A stretch of 64,000 nucleotides of DNA. Source: Thermodesulforhabdus norvegica. GTDB taxonomy: Bacteria; Desulfobacterota; Syntrophobacteria; Syntrophobacterales; Thermodesulforhabdaceae. Of this stretch, positions 17,140-26,494 are shown piece by piece. How positions within the stretch are numbered: the first letter of the stretch is position 1; each line of letters begins with the position of its first letter. The stretch is from positions 447,848-511,847 of the forward strand of contig NZ_FOUU01000002.1 in assembly GCF_900114975.1 (NCBI RefSeq). The letters are read 5' to 3'. The position numbers and the translations under genes are program-made. The notes beneath the pieces were generated by a model. That model had not been told where the DNA came from. It saw nothing but the letters and a program-made list of their open reading frames with translations, and searched no databases.

Positions 17140-18212
17140 TTTCGTTCCTCTACGGCATGGACAATTGGTTCAACGACGCATTGCATCACCACTTCAACCG
17201 GTGTGACTAACTCCATATCCATTATTGCCACTCCCACGACATCCTTCCAGAGAAGTGGAAGCTTGTAGTAATCTTTCTCCGTGCAGATGATAAGCATTTT
17301 GCCTGCTCTCCTGCTTTTCTCAAGTATTTTGTGTAAGTCCTCGTTTCTATAGCGATAATGATCGGGAAAGGATAGGGTTTTTTTCAGATTAAAACCGCTG
17401 AGTTCCAGCAGTCGAAAAAAACGGGCAGGGCGGGCAATTCCACAGAAAGCGCAGATCGGCACATTCTTGAATGAAGACGGCTCCAGAATCCTTCCCCCCA
17501 ATCTGATTCCCTTAATCTTTCTGATCACTTTTACGAAAGGCTTCTCCATACCGGCCCATCTTCTCAGTGCCATCTCGGCCGGAGCAAATCTTTCTTCCTC
17601 TATTCCGGTTATCACCACGACATCCGCTCCTGCCAGATGATGGAGAGGTTCGCGTAAGGGTCCGAAGGGGTGAAGGATTCCGTTTCCCCAGAGGTCTCCT
17701 GCATCAAACAAAAGCAATTCCATATCTTTGATTATCCTTCGGTGCTGAAACCCGTCGTCTATCAGGATAACATCGGGCGAATGGTGAATGTAAGCCATCA
17801 AGACTGCATACCACTTCCGGTTGCTCACCCAGACGGGAATATCCCCCAGGGAATTCCTCATCAGAAGCGGCTCGTCTCCCGATATATCGTACGCGGAGTG
17901 CTCCCTCCCTGGACTTTCAACCTGATGTGTGAGACTGCACTGATTTCCAAAGGAACGTGCAACAATCGAAACCCTGATTCCCAGATGATGAAGCTTTTTT
18001 GCCAGCCATATGGTGAATGGAGTTTTTCCGGTACCTCCGGATACGAGATTTCCTGTGCTGACAACGACGGAAGGAACTCGCAGGGCCTTTGAGGATGCTC
18101 TTGTCGCGGTGGCATCTGACAATACCTTCCAGGGAATGCTCAGGATTCCCTTTAGCGGAGTGACCGGGAAGTCGGAATACCACAGCTTTTCGATGAGTTC
18201 GTGCCATCTCAT
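17118..18212 (-). CDS. lpxK: Tetraacyldisaccharide 4'-kinase
   Basis: Inner-membrane-associated kinase that phosphorylates the 4' position of the lipid A disaccharide. It has 364 residues, slightly longer than E. coli LpxK (328). The P-loop SGGTGKT is at residues 58-64, and the conserved LIDDGFQHRRI motif carries the second-site acid and histidine. It shows the organism makes lipid A and so has an outer membrane. It overlaps pgsA by 4 bp (ATGA type) and DUF401 by 22 bp. Confidence 0.92.
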   Translation of the reverse strand: MRWHELIEKLWYSDFPVTPLKGILSIPWKVLSDATATRASSKALRVPSVVVSTGNLVSGGTGKTPFTIWLAKKLHHLGIRVSIVARSFGNQCSLTHQVESPGREHSAYDISGDEPLLMRNSLGDIPVWVSNRKWYAVLMAYIHHSPDVILIDDGFQHRRIIKDMELLLFDAGDLWGNGILHPFGPLREPLHHLAGADVVVITGIEEERFAPAEMALRRWAGMEKPFVKVIRKIKGIRLGGRILEPSSFKNVPICAFCGIARPARFFRLLELSGFNLKKTLSFPDHYRYRNEDLHKILEKSRRAGKMLIICTEKDYYKLPLLWKDVVGVAIMDMELVTPVEVVMQCVVEPIVHAVEERKCTFRLF

Positions 18213-18757
18213 AGGCCTTCTTCTATCCTATGTGCCTCCCAGATGCTGAACCCTCTGTAGATATAATGCAGACCACTTGCAACGGTAAGGGCGGCGGTCA
18301 ATATAAAAAGACCTTTGTGCATTGCCCTGGAATCGGGATAAATCCTGGAGCTCATAACCACCAGAGCGGTCACTATCTGAGATAGAGTGGTGAGCTTGCT
18401 CAGGATGGAAGGCCGTATCTCAAAGGATATGTTGTTCAGCATAAAGAGGAATACTCCGAGCAATATTATTACGTCACGGCTTACGGTGATTATGGCAAGC
18501 CAGGTGGGAATCAGATGAATCCTGGCAAGTAGGACAAAAGAGCTTACCAGCAAGAGCTTGTCCGCAACTGGATCCAGGAATGCTCCAAGTCGGGACTTCT
18601 GATGAAAGGCCCGGGCAATGAACCCGTCCAGTCCGTCTGTAATGCCGGCAACAAAGAAAACGATAAGGGCTGCTTCCAGGCGGCTTCCCATAAGAAGCCA
18701 GACCAGAAGGGGCGTAAGGAGAATGCGCAGAATGGTCAGAATATTCGGAACGGTCAT
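18209..18757 (-). CDS. pgsA: CDP-diacylglycerol-glycerol-3-phosphate phosphatidyltransferase
   Basis: 182-residue membrane enzyme that forms phosphatidylglycerophosphate. The CDP-alcohol phosphotransferase signature D41-x2-D44-G45-x2-A48-R49-x8-G58-x3-D62-x3-D66 is complete, within MTVPNILTILRIL...LDPVADK. Four to five hydrophobic segments fit the family. It lies 3 bp downstream of an exported-protein gene and overlaps lpxK, forming a small envelope-lipid operon. Confidence 0.92.
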   Translation of the reverse strand: MTVPNILTILRILLTPLLVWLLMGSRLEAALIVFFVAGITDGLDGFIARAFHQKSRLGAFLDPVADKLLLVSSFVLLARIHLIPTWLAIITVSRDVIILLGVFLFMLNNISFEIRPSILSKLTTLSQIVTALVVMSSRIYPDSRAMHKGLFILTAALTVASGLHYIYRGFSIWEAHRIEEGL

Positions 18758-18760
18758 GAA

Positions 18761-19897
18761 TTACTGATTCCTGCTGGCAGATCCCGTCTGGAAAGTGTCG
18801 AAGATCCGAATCCTTAAGGTCCGTGCCGAAGGATCCAGATAGTCGATCTTTAAAGCCACCGTTTTCTTTTCCTCAAGCTCATACAAATATTCCGGAAATG
18901 AAGAAGGCAACCCTTCCACAAAAACCCTGCATCCCCCGGCCCCGATGGTCATTTTTGAAACCCGGAAAGTTAGATTTATATCGATCAGAGCCTTTTCCAG
19001 TTGTCCCCATCTGACAAGGCATGGATGATCCGGGACTGTTATCTCCCAGGTCGAATTCGTCAAAGGCATTTCTTCTCTTTTGGGCAGGCTTTCGGCGTGG
19101 GTGGTCGCTTTACCGTTTTCGAGTATTCTGACCAGCTGGGGTTTCATGATTTCGGCAAGAGAGATAAGACCCTCAAGTATTGGGCTCTCTGCCTCTTTCT
19201 GAACCCTTTCCGATATAACCGCTTCTATGGAACCCGTTGCTCCATCTCTTATCTCAACAGTCCCGACTATGTAAGAACCGTCCAGATTTTCAGGACAGGT
19301 AAGCTCGCTGTTGATCACCCACCGGAAGTGACTCTTCGCCGTAGCGGTCGTCTCGCTTGCCTGGTTTATCGACCATCCCTTCTGAGCCAGAAAGTCCATC
19401 AGCATCATGGCGAACTCATTACCGTAATTTTCACAGGACGACCGGTCTTCCCATAAGATAGTCCGTGCAGGTATTGCCTCGTATTCGCTCTCTGATGTGC
19501 CGGCAGTGGAAGGCCCGGCAATACCCAGAGCCTTTAGTTCGTCTTCAAGTAGCTGGCGGGATATTTCGGCCTCACCGCTTATCCTGAAAAGCCCGCCGGT
19601 AACGGTCTCGGAAATGATCCTGTAGGCATTTATGAACCTGTCAGGAGATGACAAAATACTTTCGTTGATTAGCGTTTCGTTTTCTTTGACCGACTCCGGT
19701 CCGATTATCTCCATAATGGCCTGTAAGAGTACCTGCTGCTTGAAGTCACTAACAGCTCGATCTCTTACGCCGGCGTCCCCTTCAGCATAAGGCGCCACCC
19801 CCTGGGCGTAAAACTTCTGAAGCTCACCGGAGGAAACGTCGGCAAGAGAAAGCCCCAGAACTAAAACAAGAGCCCAGACCGCCCGGTACCTTCTCAT
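18761..19897 (-). CDS. Exported protein, FlgT-like N-terminal region
   Basis: 378 residues with a signal peptide (residues 1-24, ending near DVSSG). The next part, with VRDRAVSDFKQQVLLQAI and then INAYRIISETVTGGLFRI, resembles the N-terminal domain of FlgT-like periplasmic proteins, in which a row of alternating helices is followed by a beta-strand. The rest is predicted alpha/beta without a family I can name. No flagellar gene is nearby, so a flagellar role is not supported. It heads the pgsA-lpxK-DUF401 gene row. Confidence 0.5.
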   Translation of the reverse strand: MRRYRAVWALVLVLGLSLADVSSGELQKFYAQGVAPYAEGDAGVRDRAVSDFKQQVLLQAIMEIIGPESVKENETLINESILSSPDRFINAYRIISETVTGGLFRISGEAEISRQLLEDELKALGIAGPSTAGTSESEYEAIPARTILWEDRSSCENYGNEFAMMLMDFLAQKGWSINQASETTATAKSHFRWVINSELTCPENLDGSYIVGTVEIRDGATGSIEAVISERVQKEAESPILEGLISLAEIMKPQLVRILENGKATTHAESLPKREEMPLTNSTWEITVPDHPCLVRWGQLEKALIDINLTFRVSKMTIGAGGCRVFVEGLPSSFPEYLYELEEKKTVALKIDYLDPSARTLRIRIFDTFQTGSASRNQ

Positions 19898-20002
19898 GGT
19901 TTGCTCCTCAAAGCAACATTGACTCTTTTTGAATTAAGCGTTCTCTGATACCATAAATCGTCCCGATAAAAAATCAAAAGGTTACAGAATTGGCCGGGCC
20001 TT

Positions 20003-20284
20003 ATGGTGAAGCAATCTACAATCAGGTATTACTACATAAAACCTGAAAAAATTCACTATTTGAGTTTCATTCTCGAGGCTTATGAAGGAGTGGCAGTGGT
20101 CACTACCATTGATCGCTCTCGTGGCCTTATTATGCTTCAGATTTCCCCGGGGCAGGAAGATGTTATGGATGCGTTAATTACCTGTGAAAAAGATTCGCTG
20201 GGGTTGCAACCCTTTGCGGGCGAGGAAAATATTGAGACGCTGGAGAGGAGGCCTGCAGGTTCCGATGAGAACTCCCTGTGCTGA
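20003..20284 (+). CDS. DUF4911-domain small protein
   Basis: 93 residues. YYYIKPEKIHYLSFILEAYEG and the following VVTTIDRSRGLIMLQI match DUF4911, a small ferredoxin-like-fold family found next to miaB in Desulfobacterota. The last 20 bases overlap the start of miaB, which suggests coupled translation. A role in regulating or assisting MiaB is possible but has not been shown. Confidence 0.75.
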   Translation: MVKQSTIRYYYIKPEKIHYLSFILEAYEGVAVVTTIDRSRGLIMLQISPGQEDVMDALITCEKDSLGLQPFAGEENIETLERRPAGSDENSLC

Positions 20285-21656
20285 GTTACAGACTAAAGGA
20301 CGCCTCTATGTGCACACCTTTGGGTGCCAGATGAATGAGTATGATTCGTTGCGTGTTCAAAGGATGCTGAGCCTGGAGGGCTACGAGCTCGTTGATGATC
20401 CTTCGAGGGCGGATGTCATTTTTATAAACACCTGCTCGGTGAGAGAAAAGGCGGAACAGAAGCTCTATTCCCTGCTGGGTCGCCTGAAGAACCTGAAGAA
20501 AAAATCACCTCACTCAATTGTCGCCGTGGGTGGATGCGTGGCCGAACAGGTTCGTGAAAGAATCTTTGAACGTTTTCCTCATGTCGATATCGTCGTGGGC
20601 ACGAGGGGGCTGGCCGACTTCCCGAGGCTCGTACAGTTTGTTGCTGAAACGCGACAAAAAGTGAGTAGCTTTCCCGAAGAAGAAAAATCCTGTGGTATGG
20701 AATGGCTTAACCCGTCGGATCCATCATGGAATACTGAAGTAGTTGCTCCTGTGACGATCATGCAGGGATGTAATAACTTCTGCACCTACTGCATTGTGCC
20801 TTATGTAAGAGGGAGAGAAAGGAGCAGACCGGTAGAAGATATTATCAATGAAATCGAGGCCCTGGCGAGGAAAGGGGCGAGAGAAGTCCTCCTGCTGGGT
20901 CAGAATGTTAACTCCTATGGTAAGACCCTCAATCCTCCGGTCACCTTTGCCGATCTTCTCAGACAAATCAACCACGTGGCCGGAGAGCTTGGGATACTCC
21001 GAGTTCGTTTCACCACGTCTCATCCCAAGGATCTTACGGAAGATCTCATGGCCTGTTTCAGAGACCTGGAAACCCTCTGTCCCCAGATTCATCTTCCCTT
21101 CCAGGCAGGTTCTGATCGGATTTTGCGCCTTATGAATCGCAAGTATACCCAGAGGGAATATCTTGGCAAAATAGACAGACTTAGGTCCTATCGGCCCGAT
21201 ATCGCAATAAGTGCGGACGTAATGGTGGGATTTCCGGGAGAGACCGAAGCCGACTTCAGAGAAACCATGAAGGTCATTGAAACAGTCCGGTTCGACGGGT
21301 TATTCTCTTTCCGATACTCCGATCGACCCTTCACCGTTGCTTCTCGTATGGAACCGAAAGTCGATGACGAAACCAAAACCCGATGGCTTGTAGAGTTACA
21401 GCAAAGGCAGGCGGAAATAACCTTGCAAAAAAATAAAGCCGAAGAGGGTCTCGTAAGAGAGGTTCTTGTTGAGGGCAGGAGTAAAGCCGGTGGTACCCAG
21501 CTTACGGGACGAACCCCTCACGGCAGGATTGTTAATTTCGATGGCCCCGAGGAACTGGTAGGAAAGATCGTTGCCGTCAGGATTGTTGAAGGATATGCTC
21601 ATTCATTAAAGGGTGAGCTTATAGACAACAATAGGGTAACCAACACCGTTTATTAG
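20265..21656 (+). CDS. miaB: tRNA-2-methylthio-N6-dimethylallyladenosine synthase
   Basis: Radical-SAM methylthiotransferase that converts i6A37 to ms2i6A37 in tRNAs reading UNN codons. From ATG 20265 (463 residues) the three UPF0004 cysteines are C21, C57 and C91, holding the auxiliary [4Fe-4S] cluster. The radical SAM triad CNNFCTYC is C169, C173 and C176. A C-terminal TRAM domain follows (VLVEGRSK...G...LVGKIVAVRI). The start has GGAGAGGAGG about 13 bases upstream. A longer frame from 20184 lies inside the DUF4911 gene and was rejected. Confidence 0.93.
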   Translation: MRTPCAELQTKGRLYVHTFGCQMNEYDSLRVQRMLSLEGYELVDDPSRADVIFINTCSVREKAEQKLYSLLGRLKNLKKKSPHSIVAVGGCVAEQVRERIFERFPHVDIVVGTRGLADFPRLVQFVAETRQKVSSFPEEEKSCGMEWLNPSDPSWNTEVVAPVTIMQGCNNFCTYCIVPYVRGRERSRPVEDIINEIEALARKGAREVLLLGQNVNSYGKTLNPPVTFADLLRQINHVAGELGILRVRFTTSHPKDLTEDLMACFRDLETLCPQIHLPFQAGSDRILRLMNRKYTQREYLGKIDRLRSYRPDIAISADVMVGFPGETEADFRETMKVIETVRFDGLFSFRYSDRPFTVASRMEPKVDDETKTRWLVELQQRQAEITLQKNKAEEGLVREVLVEGRSKAGGTQLTGRTPHGRIVNFDGPEELVGKIVAVRIVEGYAHSLKGELIDNNRVTNTVY

Positions 21657-21664
21657 GAGAGACC

Positions 21665-22165
21665 ATGATTTATGAAATGATGGTTTCAGAACTTGTCATG
21701 GATCCCCAGACAAACACGCCCATCGTAATCCTTCGGGAAAAGAACGGAGACAGGGTCCTTCCCATCTGGATAGGTATCATGGAAGCTACGGCAATCGCGA
21801 TGAAACTCGAAAATATCGAATTCCCGCGCCCGATGACCCATGATCTTATGAAGAACATACTGGATCATCTTAACGTCAGAGTCGAAAAGATCGAGGTCTG
21901 CGATCTCAGGGACAACACCTATTATGCTCTGATTCACCTGAATCTGGGGGGTGTGGAGAGTACGATTGACGCAAGACCCAGCGACGCAATAGCCCTCGCC
22001 CTTCGAACTCAATCCCCGATCTTCGTCCGTGACAAAGTCTTCCGGAAGTCTTCTCAAAGTCTCCAGGACGAGCGTATCCCTGTCGTCACGCCGAATGATA
22101 AGGAAAAGCTCGCAGAACTTCTCGAAGACATGGATCCTGAGGAATTCGGCAAGTATAAGATGTAA
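21665..22165 (+). CDS. Bifunctional nuclease (BFN/DUF151) family protein
   Basis: 166 residues. The N-terminal 130 residues are a BFN domain (LREKNGDRVLPIWIGIMEA, the conserved ARPSDAIALALR block, then IFV). The C-terminal tail resembles a UvrC/UVR-type helical hairpin (DKEKLAELLEDMDPEEFGKYKM). Some members have been reported with DNase/RNase activity. It follows miaB by 8 bp with ribosome site AGGAG, the arrangement common in Desulfobacterota. Confidence 0.88.
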   Translation: MIYEMMVSELVMDPQTNTPIVILREKNGDRVLPIWIGIMEATAIAMKLENIEFPRPMTHDLMKNILDHLNVRVEKIEVCDLRDNTYYALIHLNLGGVESTIDARPSDAIALALRTQSPIFVRDKVFRKSSQSLQDERIPVVTPNDKEKLAELLEDMDPEEFGKYKM

Positions 22166-22273
22166 CTGCCGCGGAACGGAGCAGTTTTGCTCTTAAAAAA
22201 TAAGTCGGCATTGAAATGCCGGTAGCGGTTTTGTGTTTGCAGTTGAGTAAACCCTTCAGAGGAGGAGGGAGCA

Positions 22274-24154
22274 ATGGGCCTGAAGGAACCCGCCAGCCGT
22301 ACCATCACCGAAGACGGCCGCTTAATGCTTGCCAGAATGGCAAAAGAGGGGATTGAAACTGCGTGGGACAGATATGAAGCTCAGCTTCCTCACTGCGGCT
22401 TTTGTGAGTTGGGGCTCAGTTGCAGAAATTGTGTTATGGGACCCTGCAGGATCGACCCCTTCGGGGAGGGGGCTCAGAAGGGAGTTTGCGGGGCCGATGC
22501 CGACATAATCGTGGCGAGGAACCTGTGCAGGATGATAGCAGCCGGCGCCGCATCTCATTCCGATCATGGCCGTGATCTTCTGGAAATCCTGAAGGCCGTT
22601 TCCGAAGGTAAAGCACCGGGATATACGATCAGGGATGAGGCCAAACTGAGGAGGCTTGCAGCGGAACTGGGCATTAACGCCGATGACCACGGTGATCTTC
22701 TGTCCCTTGCCGGAGCAGTAGCGGAAAGGCTTGAAGAGGATTTCGGGACCCGTAAGAAGGCTGTTTCTTTTGTTAAAAGAGTACCCGAAAAACGCCTGGC
22801 CCTCTGGCAAAAGCTGAACATAGTACCCCGGGGGATTGACAGAGAAGTCGTCGAAATGATGCACAGAACACACATGGGAGTCGATAACGACTGGAAGAGC
22901 CTGCTTCTCCATGGCCTGAGAACCGCTCTTGCCGACGGATGGGGAGGCTCCATGATTGCAACGGAAATTTCAGATGTGCTTTTCGGGGTCCCGAAACCCG
23001 TTGAAAGCAGTGTAAACCTCGGGGTTCTTAAAAAAGATCAGGTCAATATCGTTCTTCACGGCCACAACCCTCTTGTTTCCGAAATGATAGCTCAGGCCTC
23101 CCAGGATGAAAGTCTTCTGGAGCTCGCCAGAAAAAAGGGTGCTTCGGGGATAAACCTGGCAGGTCTTTGCTGTACGGGTAACGAGATCCTTATGCGCCGC
23201 GGCATACCAATGGCCGGGAACCATCTCATGACGGAACTGGTTCTGGCAACCGGGGCCGTTGAAATGATGATAGTGGATTATCAATGCATAATGCCCGCCC
23301 TTGGAGATCTTGCCAGATGTTACCACACCAGGATGATATCCACCTCTGAAAAGGCCAGGTTTCCTCACATGGAGCACAGAGAGTTTCATCCGGAAGGAGC
23401 GCGGGAACTTGCCTATCAGCTTGTAAAAGAAGCGGTCGAAAACTTTCCCAACAGGATTGCGGAAAGGGTTTATATTCCCGTCGAGCCGGTGAAAATCATA
23501 AGCGGCTTCAGTGTGGAAGCCTTACTCGAAGCAATGGGCAATTCTCTTGATCCACTGCTCGATGCCGTGAAAAACGGCCTTATAAAGGGGGCCGTTGGCG
23601 TTGTCGGATGTAATAATCCCAGGATTCGTCATGATTTTGGCCATGTGACCCTTACCGGTCGCCTTATTGCGAACGATATTTTGGTCGTTGACACGGGTTG
23701 CGCCGCCGTTGCTCATGGTAAGGCAGGATTAAAACAGCTTAAAGCCGCAGAAAAGGCCGGTCCCGGTCTCAGGAAAGTATGTGAGACGCTATCCATACCG
23801 CCCGTACTGCACGTGGGAAGCTGCGTGGATAACATCCGAATCCTGGTTCTTGCTGCGGCCCTGGCAAATTCGCTCGGTGTGGATATATCTGATCTGCCCA
23901 TTGCCGCCGCGGCCCCTGAATGGTACTCGGAAAAGGCCGTAGCTATTGCCTGCTATGCTGTTGCTTCGGGAATTTATACGGTTCTAGGCGTCACCCCGCC
24001 GATAATGGGTAGCAGAAACATTGTGGGTCTGCTCACTTCGGGATTAAAGGAAGTTGTGGGAGCGACCTTTGCCGTGGAGTCCGATCCCGAAAGGGCAGCC
24101 GATCTGATAATTGCACACGTAAATTCCAAACGGAAGGCTCTTGGGCTGTCCTGA
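22274..24154 (+). CDS. cooS: Anaerobic carbon monoxide dehydrogenase, catalytic subunit
   Basis: Ni-Fe-S enzyme that interconverts CO and CO2, 626 residues. Near the N-terminus C50, C53, C58 and C72 are the B-cluster ligands. C41 and C44 form CX2C, while the position of the usual second D-cluster cysteine (residue 49) is serine, a pattern known from Desulfovibrio vulgaris CODH with a [2Fe-2S] D-cluster. C-cluster candidates are the histidine in HGHNPL and the cysteines in LCCTGNE, GCNNPR, DTGCAAV and GSCVDN; the catalytic lysine candidate is in SEKAVA. The ribosome site is GAGGAGGGAGCA. No cooF, cooC or acetyl-CoA synthase gene is adjacent, so it appears as a single-gene unit closed by the terminator at 24169. 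Its electron partner is not in this window. Confidence 0.95.
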   Translation: MGLKEPASRTITEDGRLMLARMAKEGIETAWDRYEAQLPHCGFCELGLSCRNCVMGPCRIDPFGEGAQKGVCGADADIIVARNLCRMIAAGAASHSDHGRDLLEILKAVSEGKAPGYTIRDEAKLRRLAAELGINADDHGDLLSLAGAVAERLEEDFGTRKKAVSFVKRVPEKRLALWQKLNIVPRGIDREVVEMMHRTHMGVDNDWKSLLLHGLRTALADGWGGSMIATEISDVLFGVPKPVESSVNLGVLKKDQVNIVLHGHNPLVSEMIAQASQDESLLELARKKGASGINLAGLCCTGNEILMRRGIPMAGNHLMTELVLATGAVEMMIVDYQCIMPALGDLARCYHTRMISTSEKARFPHMEHREFHPEGARELAYQLVKEAVENFPNRIAERVYIPVEPVKIISGFSVEALLEAMGNSLDPLLDAVKNGLIKGAVGVVGCNNPRIRHDFGHVTLTGRLIANDILVVDTGCAAVAHGKAGLKQLKAAEKAGPGLRKVCETLSIPPVLHVGSCVDNIRILVLAAALANSLGVDISDLPIAAAAPEWYSEKAVAIACYAVASGIYTVLGVTPPIMGSRNIVGLLTSGLKEVVGATFAVESDPERAADLIIAHVNSKRKALGLS

Positions 24155-24168
24155 TCTCTTCGATACCG

Positions 24169-24199
24169 GGGCAACCGGGCCATACCGGTTGCCCTTTTT
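24169..24199 (+). terminator. Rho-independent terminator after cooS
   Basis: Ten-base-pair stem GGGCAACCGG (24169-24178) with CCGGTTGCCC (24185-24194), a six-base loop, then TTTTT. It is a textbook intrinsic terminator 14 bp after the cooS stop and 26 bp before the adenine deaminase start, so cooS and ade are probably separate transcripts. Confidence 0.9.
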
Positions 24200-24225
24200 A
24201 GTGTCCGTTCCGGAGGCGATCTGAA

Positions 24226-25959
24226 ATGAGGCTGAAAGGGCTCGCTTATGACGCTTTAATGGAATTCCTCAGTGTTGCCCGGGGCGATTCTCCGGCAGAG
24301 CTGTGCTTTCGTAATGCACGCATCGCACATCCTCTTACCGGACTCGTGCACGAAACCGACTTTGCCGTTCATAAAGGGATTATTGTCGGGTGGGGAAACT
24401 ACGAAGCCCACGAGAATATCGATCTCAAGGGGGCTTTCGTTTGTGCGGGTTTTATCGAAGGCCATATACACATAGAAAGCTCACTGCTTACGCCCGATAG
24501 GTTTGCGGAAGCCGTGATTCCCTGGGGAACCACAACCGTTGTTGCTGATCCCCATGAAATAGCAAATGTTCTCGGAGAAAAAGGGCTTGATTACTTTCTC
24601 AGGTGCGCAGAATCCGTAAAACTGGTAGATTATTATATGATGCTTCCGAGCTGTGTTCCCGCATCGCCTCTTGAAACCTCCGGGGCAGTTTTAAACGGCG
24701 TTGACCTCTGGCGGTATAAAAACCATACCAGAGTGCTCGGGCTTGGAGAATTGATGAACTTCCCCGGCGTAATTGCCGGGACCCGAGATGTCTGGGATAA
24801 GATTCTTCTTTTCGGTGATACCCTTATTGACGGCCATGCTCCTCTCGTTCTGGGCAAAGATCTGAACGCCTATGTTTTCTCCGGAGTAACCTCGGATCAT
24901 GAGTGTACCGGCCCAGAGGAAGCGATAGAAAAACTTGCCGCCGGTATGTGGATCATGATCCGTGAAGGAAGCCAATCCAGAGATCTTGATAAACTTATCG
25001 GCATGGTTAACGAGAACACCTGGCCGAGATGCATGTTTGTAAGCGACGACCGTCACCCTGACGATCTAGTGACAAGAGGTCATCTCACCGTTCAGATCAA
25101 CAGGGCCATGGAAAAAGGCATTGATCCGATAAGGGCCCTGGCCATGGCATCACTGACTCCGGCTCTGTATTTCGGGTTCGGCGACCGAGGAGCCCTGGTT
25201 CCCGGATCTATTGCTGACTTTTCCGTAAGCCCTTCCCTGAACCCCTGGATGCCTCAAAGGGTTTTCAAAAGAGGCGTGGAGGTCTTTGGCGATGGCAGAC
25301 TTACAAAAGAGGAATCTGCTGAAATCGATCTGCCCGGGAGCCCCATGGAAATCGAAAAAATAGGGCCGGAGGATTTTAAAATACCGGCAAAAGGAAGATA
25401 CATCCGGGTGATTGGATTGAAGGAAGGAAGCATATTGACGGACTCTCTGGTTGAGGAGGCACAGATTGAAGACGGAGAAGCCGTGAGTGACCCCGAGAGG
25501 GACATCATAAAAATTGCAGTCTGGAACAGATACATTCGGGGTAGCAGGCCTTCTCTGGGCTTTTGTAAAGGACTTGGGCTTAAGATGGGCGCCCTGGCAT
25601 CTACGATTGCCCATGATAGTCACAACCTTATTGTGGCCGGCGTCTCCGATGAAGCCATGGCATACGCGGCCGATGCGGTACGTCGTGCCGGAGGTGGTAT
25701 TGCCGTGGCATCAGATTCCGGCGAGGTTTTGGTGCTTGAGTTGCCCGTAGGGGGGCTCATGACCCCCAGTTCTGTAGAGCACGTTGCGAAAAAACTCGCA
25801 GATCTTCGAGAACGGGCGGGAGCCCTGGGTACATCCATGGAAAATCCGTTCATGGCCCTGTCTTTTATAGCACTTCCGGTAATTCCGGAGCTTAAGATAA
25901 CCGATAAGGGGATTGTTGATGTGAAGAATTTTAACTTTGTTCCCCTGTGGGTTGATTAG
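24226..25959 (+). CDS. ade: Adenine deaminase
   Basis: Metal-dependent amidohydrolase that converts adenine to hypoxanthine and ammonia in purine salvage. It has 577 residues, the usual length of the AdeC/YicP family. The metal-binding HxH is in GHIHIESS and further ligands are in DPHEIANV and SDDRHPDDL. The C-terminal domain has the family's IAHDSHN motif and a glycine-rich region. The start at 24226 has GGAGGCGATCTGAA in front. There is no functional link to the CODH upstream. Confidence 0.93.
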   Translation: MRLKGLAYDALMEFLSVARGDSPAELCFRNARIAHPLTGLVHETDFAVHKGIIVGWGNYEAHENIDLKGAFVCAGFIEGHIHIESSLLTPDRFAEAVIPWGTTTVVADPHEIANVLGEKGLDYFLRCAESVKLVDYYMMLPSCVPASPLETSGAVLNGVDLWRYKNHTRVLGLGELMNFPGVIAGTRDVWDKILLFGDTLIDGHAPLVLGKDLNAYVFSGVTSDHECTGPEEAIEKLAAGMWIMIREGSQSRDLDKLIGMVNENTWPRCMFVSDDRHPDDLVTRGHLTVQINRAMEKGIDPIRALAMASLTPALYFGFGDRGALVPGSIADFSVSPSLNPWMPQRVFKRGVEVFGDGRLTKEESAEIDLPGSPMEIEKIGPEDFKIPAKGRYIRVIGLKEGSILTDSLVEEAQIEDGEAVSDPERDIIKIAVWNRYIRGSRPSLGFCKGLGLKMGALASTIAHDSHNLIVAGVSDEAMAYAADAVRRAGGGIAVASDSGEVLVLELPVGGLMTPSSVEHVAKKLADLRERAGALGTSMENPFMALSFIALPVIPELKITDKGIVDVKNFNFVPLWVD

Positions 25960-26008
25960 AAACTTCGATGGGCCTTGGATCAAATCGGCTATGGCCGGAC
26001 TCGTGCAG

Positions 26009-26419
26009 TCAATCGTTTAACAGCATTGCCGAATTGTGGTCGTAGAGTTGCGCAAAAAGCAGACCTTTACCGGAAAAGGTGCTTACGTGTGAAAAGACAT
26101 AATCGGCTACGCTACGACGAACGCTCTCTTCAAGTTTGTTAAAGTAATTGATCATCTCTTCGTCCGTCATGGTCCTGATGGAAATCCATATTTCTTCCGG
26201 TGAAAGAACTCTTTGGGATTGACTCGCCTGCCTGGCTCTGAATTGCTCAAGACCCCGTTCCAGAAGTTCTCTCACTTCCTCCGTCAGCCGGTCTATCTCC
26301 GCCCTGAAATCCTCCGGTGTTTTAATGACGGAGGTTAGCTGAACTTTATTCTGTTGGCCGGGTTTAAGAAGGATAACGACGCCATCCTCCGACCAGGACA
26401 AATCCCATTGCCTTTTCAT
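26009..26419 (-). CDS. Small protein of unknown function
   Basis: About 136 residues from ATG 26419, which has GGTGG seven to eight bases upstream. In-frame ATG 26434 and TTG 26452 are alternative starts. The N-terminal third is beta-rich (WDLSWSEDGVVILLKPGQ), followed by a long charged helix (residues about 40-75) that could be a coiled coil. There is no signal peptide, no membrane segment and no family I know. It faces adenine deaminase tail to tail and lies just downstream of tRNA-Leu on the same strand. Confidence 0.5.
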   Translation of the reverse strand: MKRQWDLSWSEDGVVILLKPGQQNKVQLTSVIKTPEDFRAEIDRLTEEVRELLERGLEQFRARQASQSQRVLSPEEIWISIRTMTDEEMINYFNKLEESVRRSVADYVFSHVSTFSGKGLLFAQLYDHNSAMLLND

Positions 26420-26494
26420 CGATAAAACCACCATGAATCGAGGAAAGCCCAAGATCCGGATCTAAAAGGATAGGATCAGGCTCTTAAAAAAAGA

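Noticed and set aside
18761-19897. Flagellar assembly protein FlgT
   Set aside because: Only the N-terminal pattern is similar, and no flagellar gene is nearby; kept as an exported protein of unknown role.
22166-22273. CooA-type binding site or riboswitch before cooS
   Set aside because: I see no TGTCG-N6-CGACA-like palindrome or known aptamer, only two weak hairpins.
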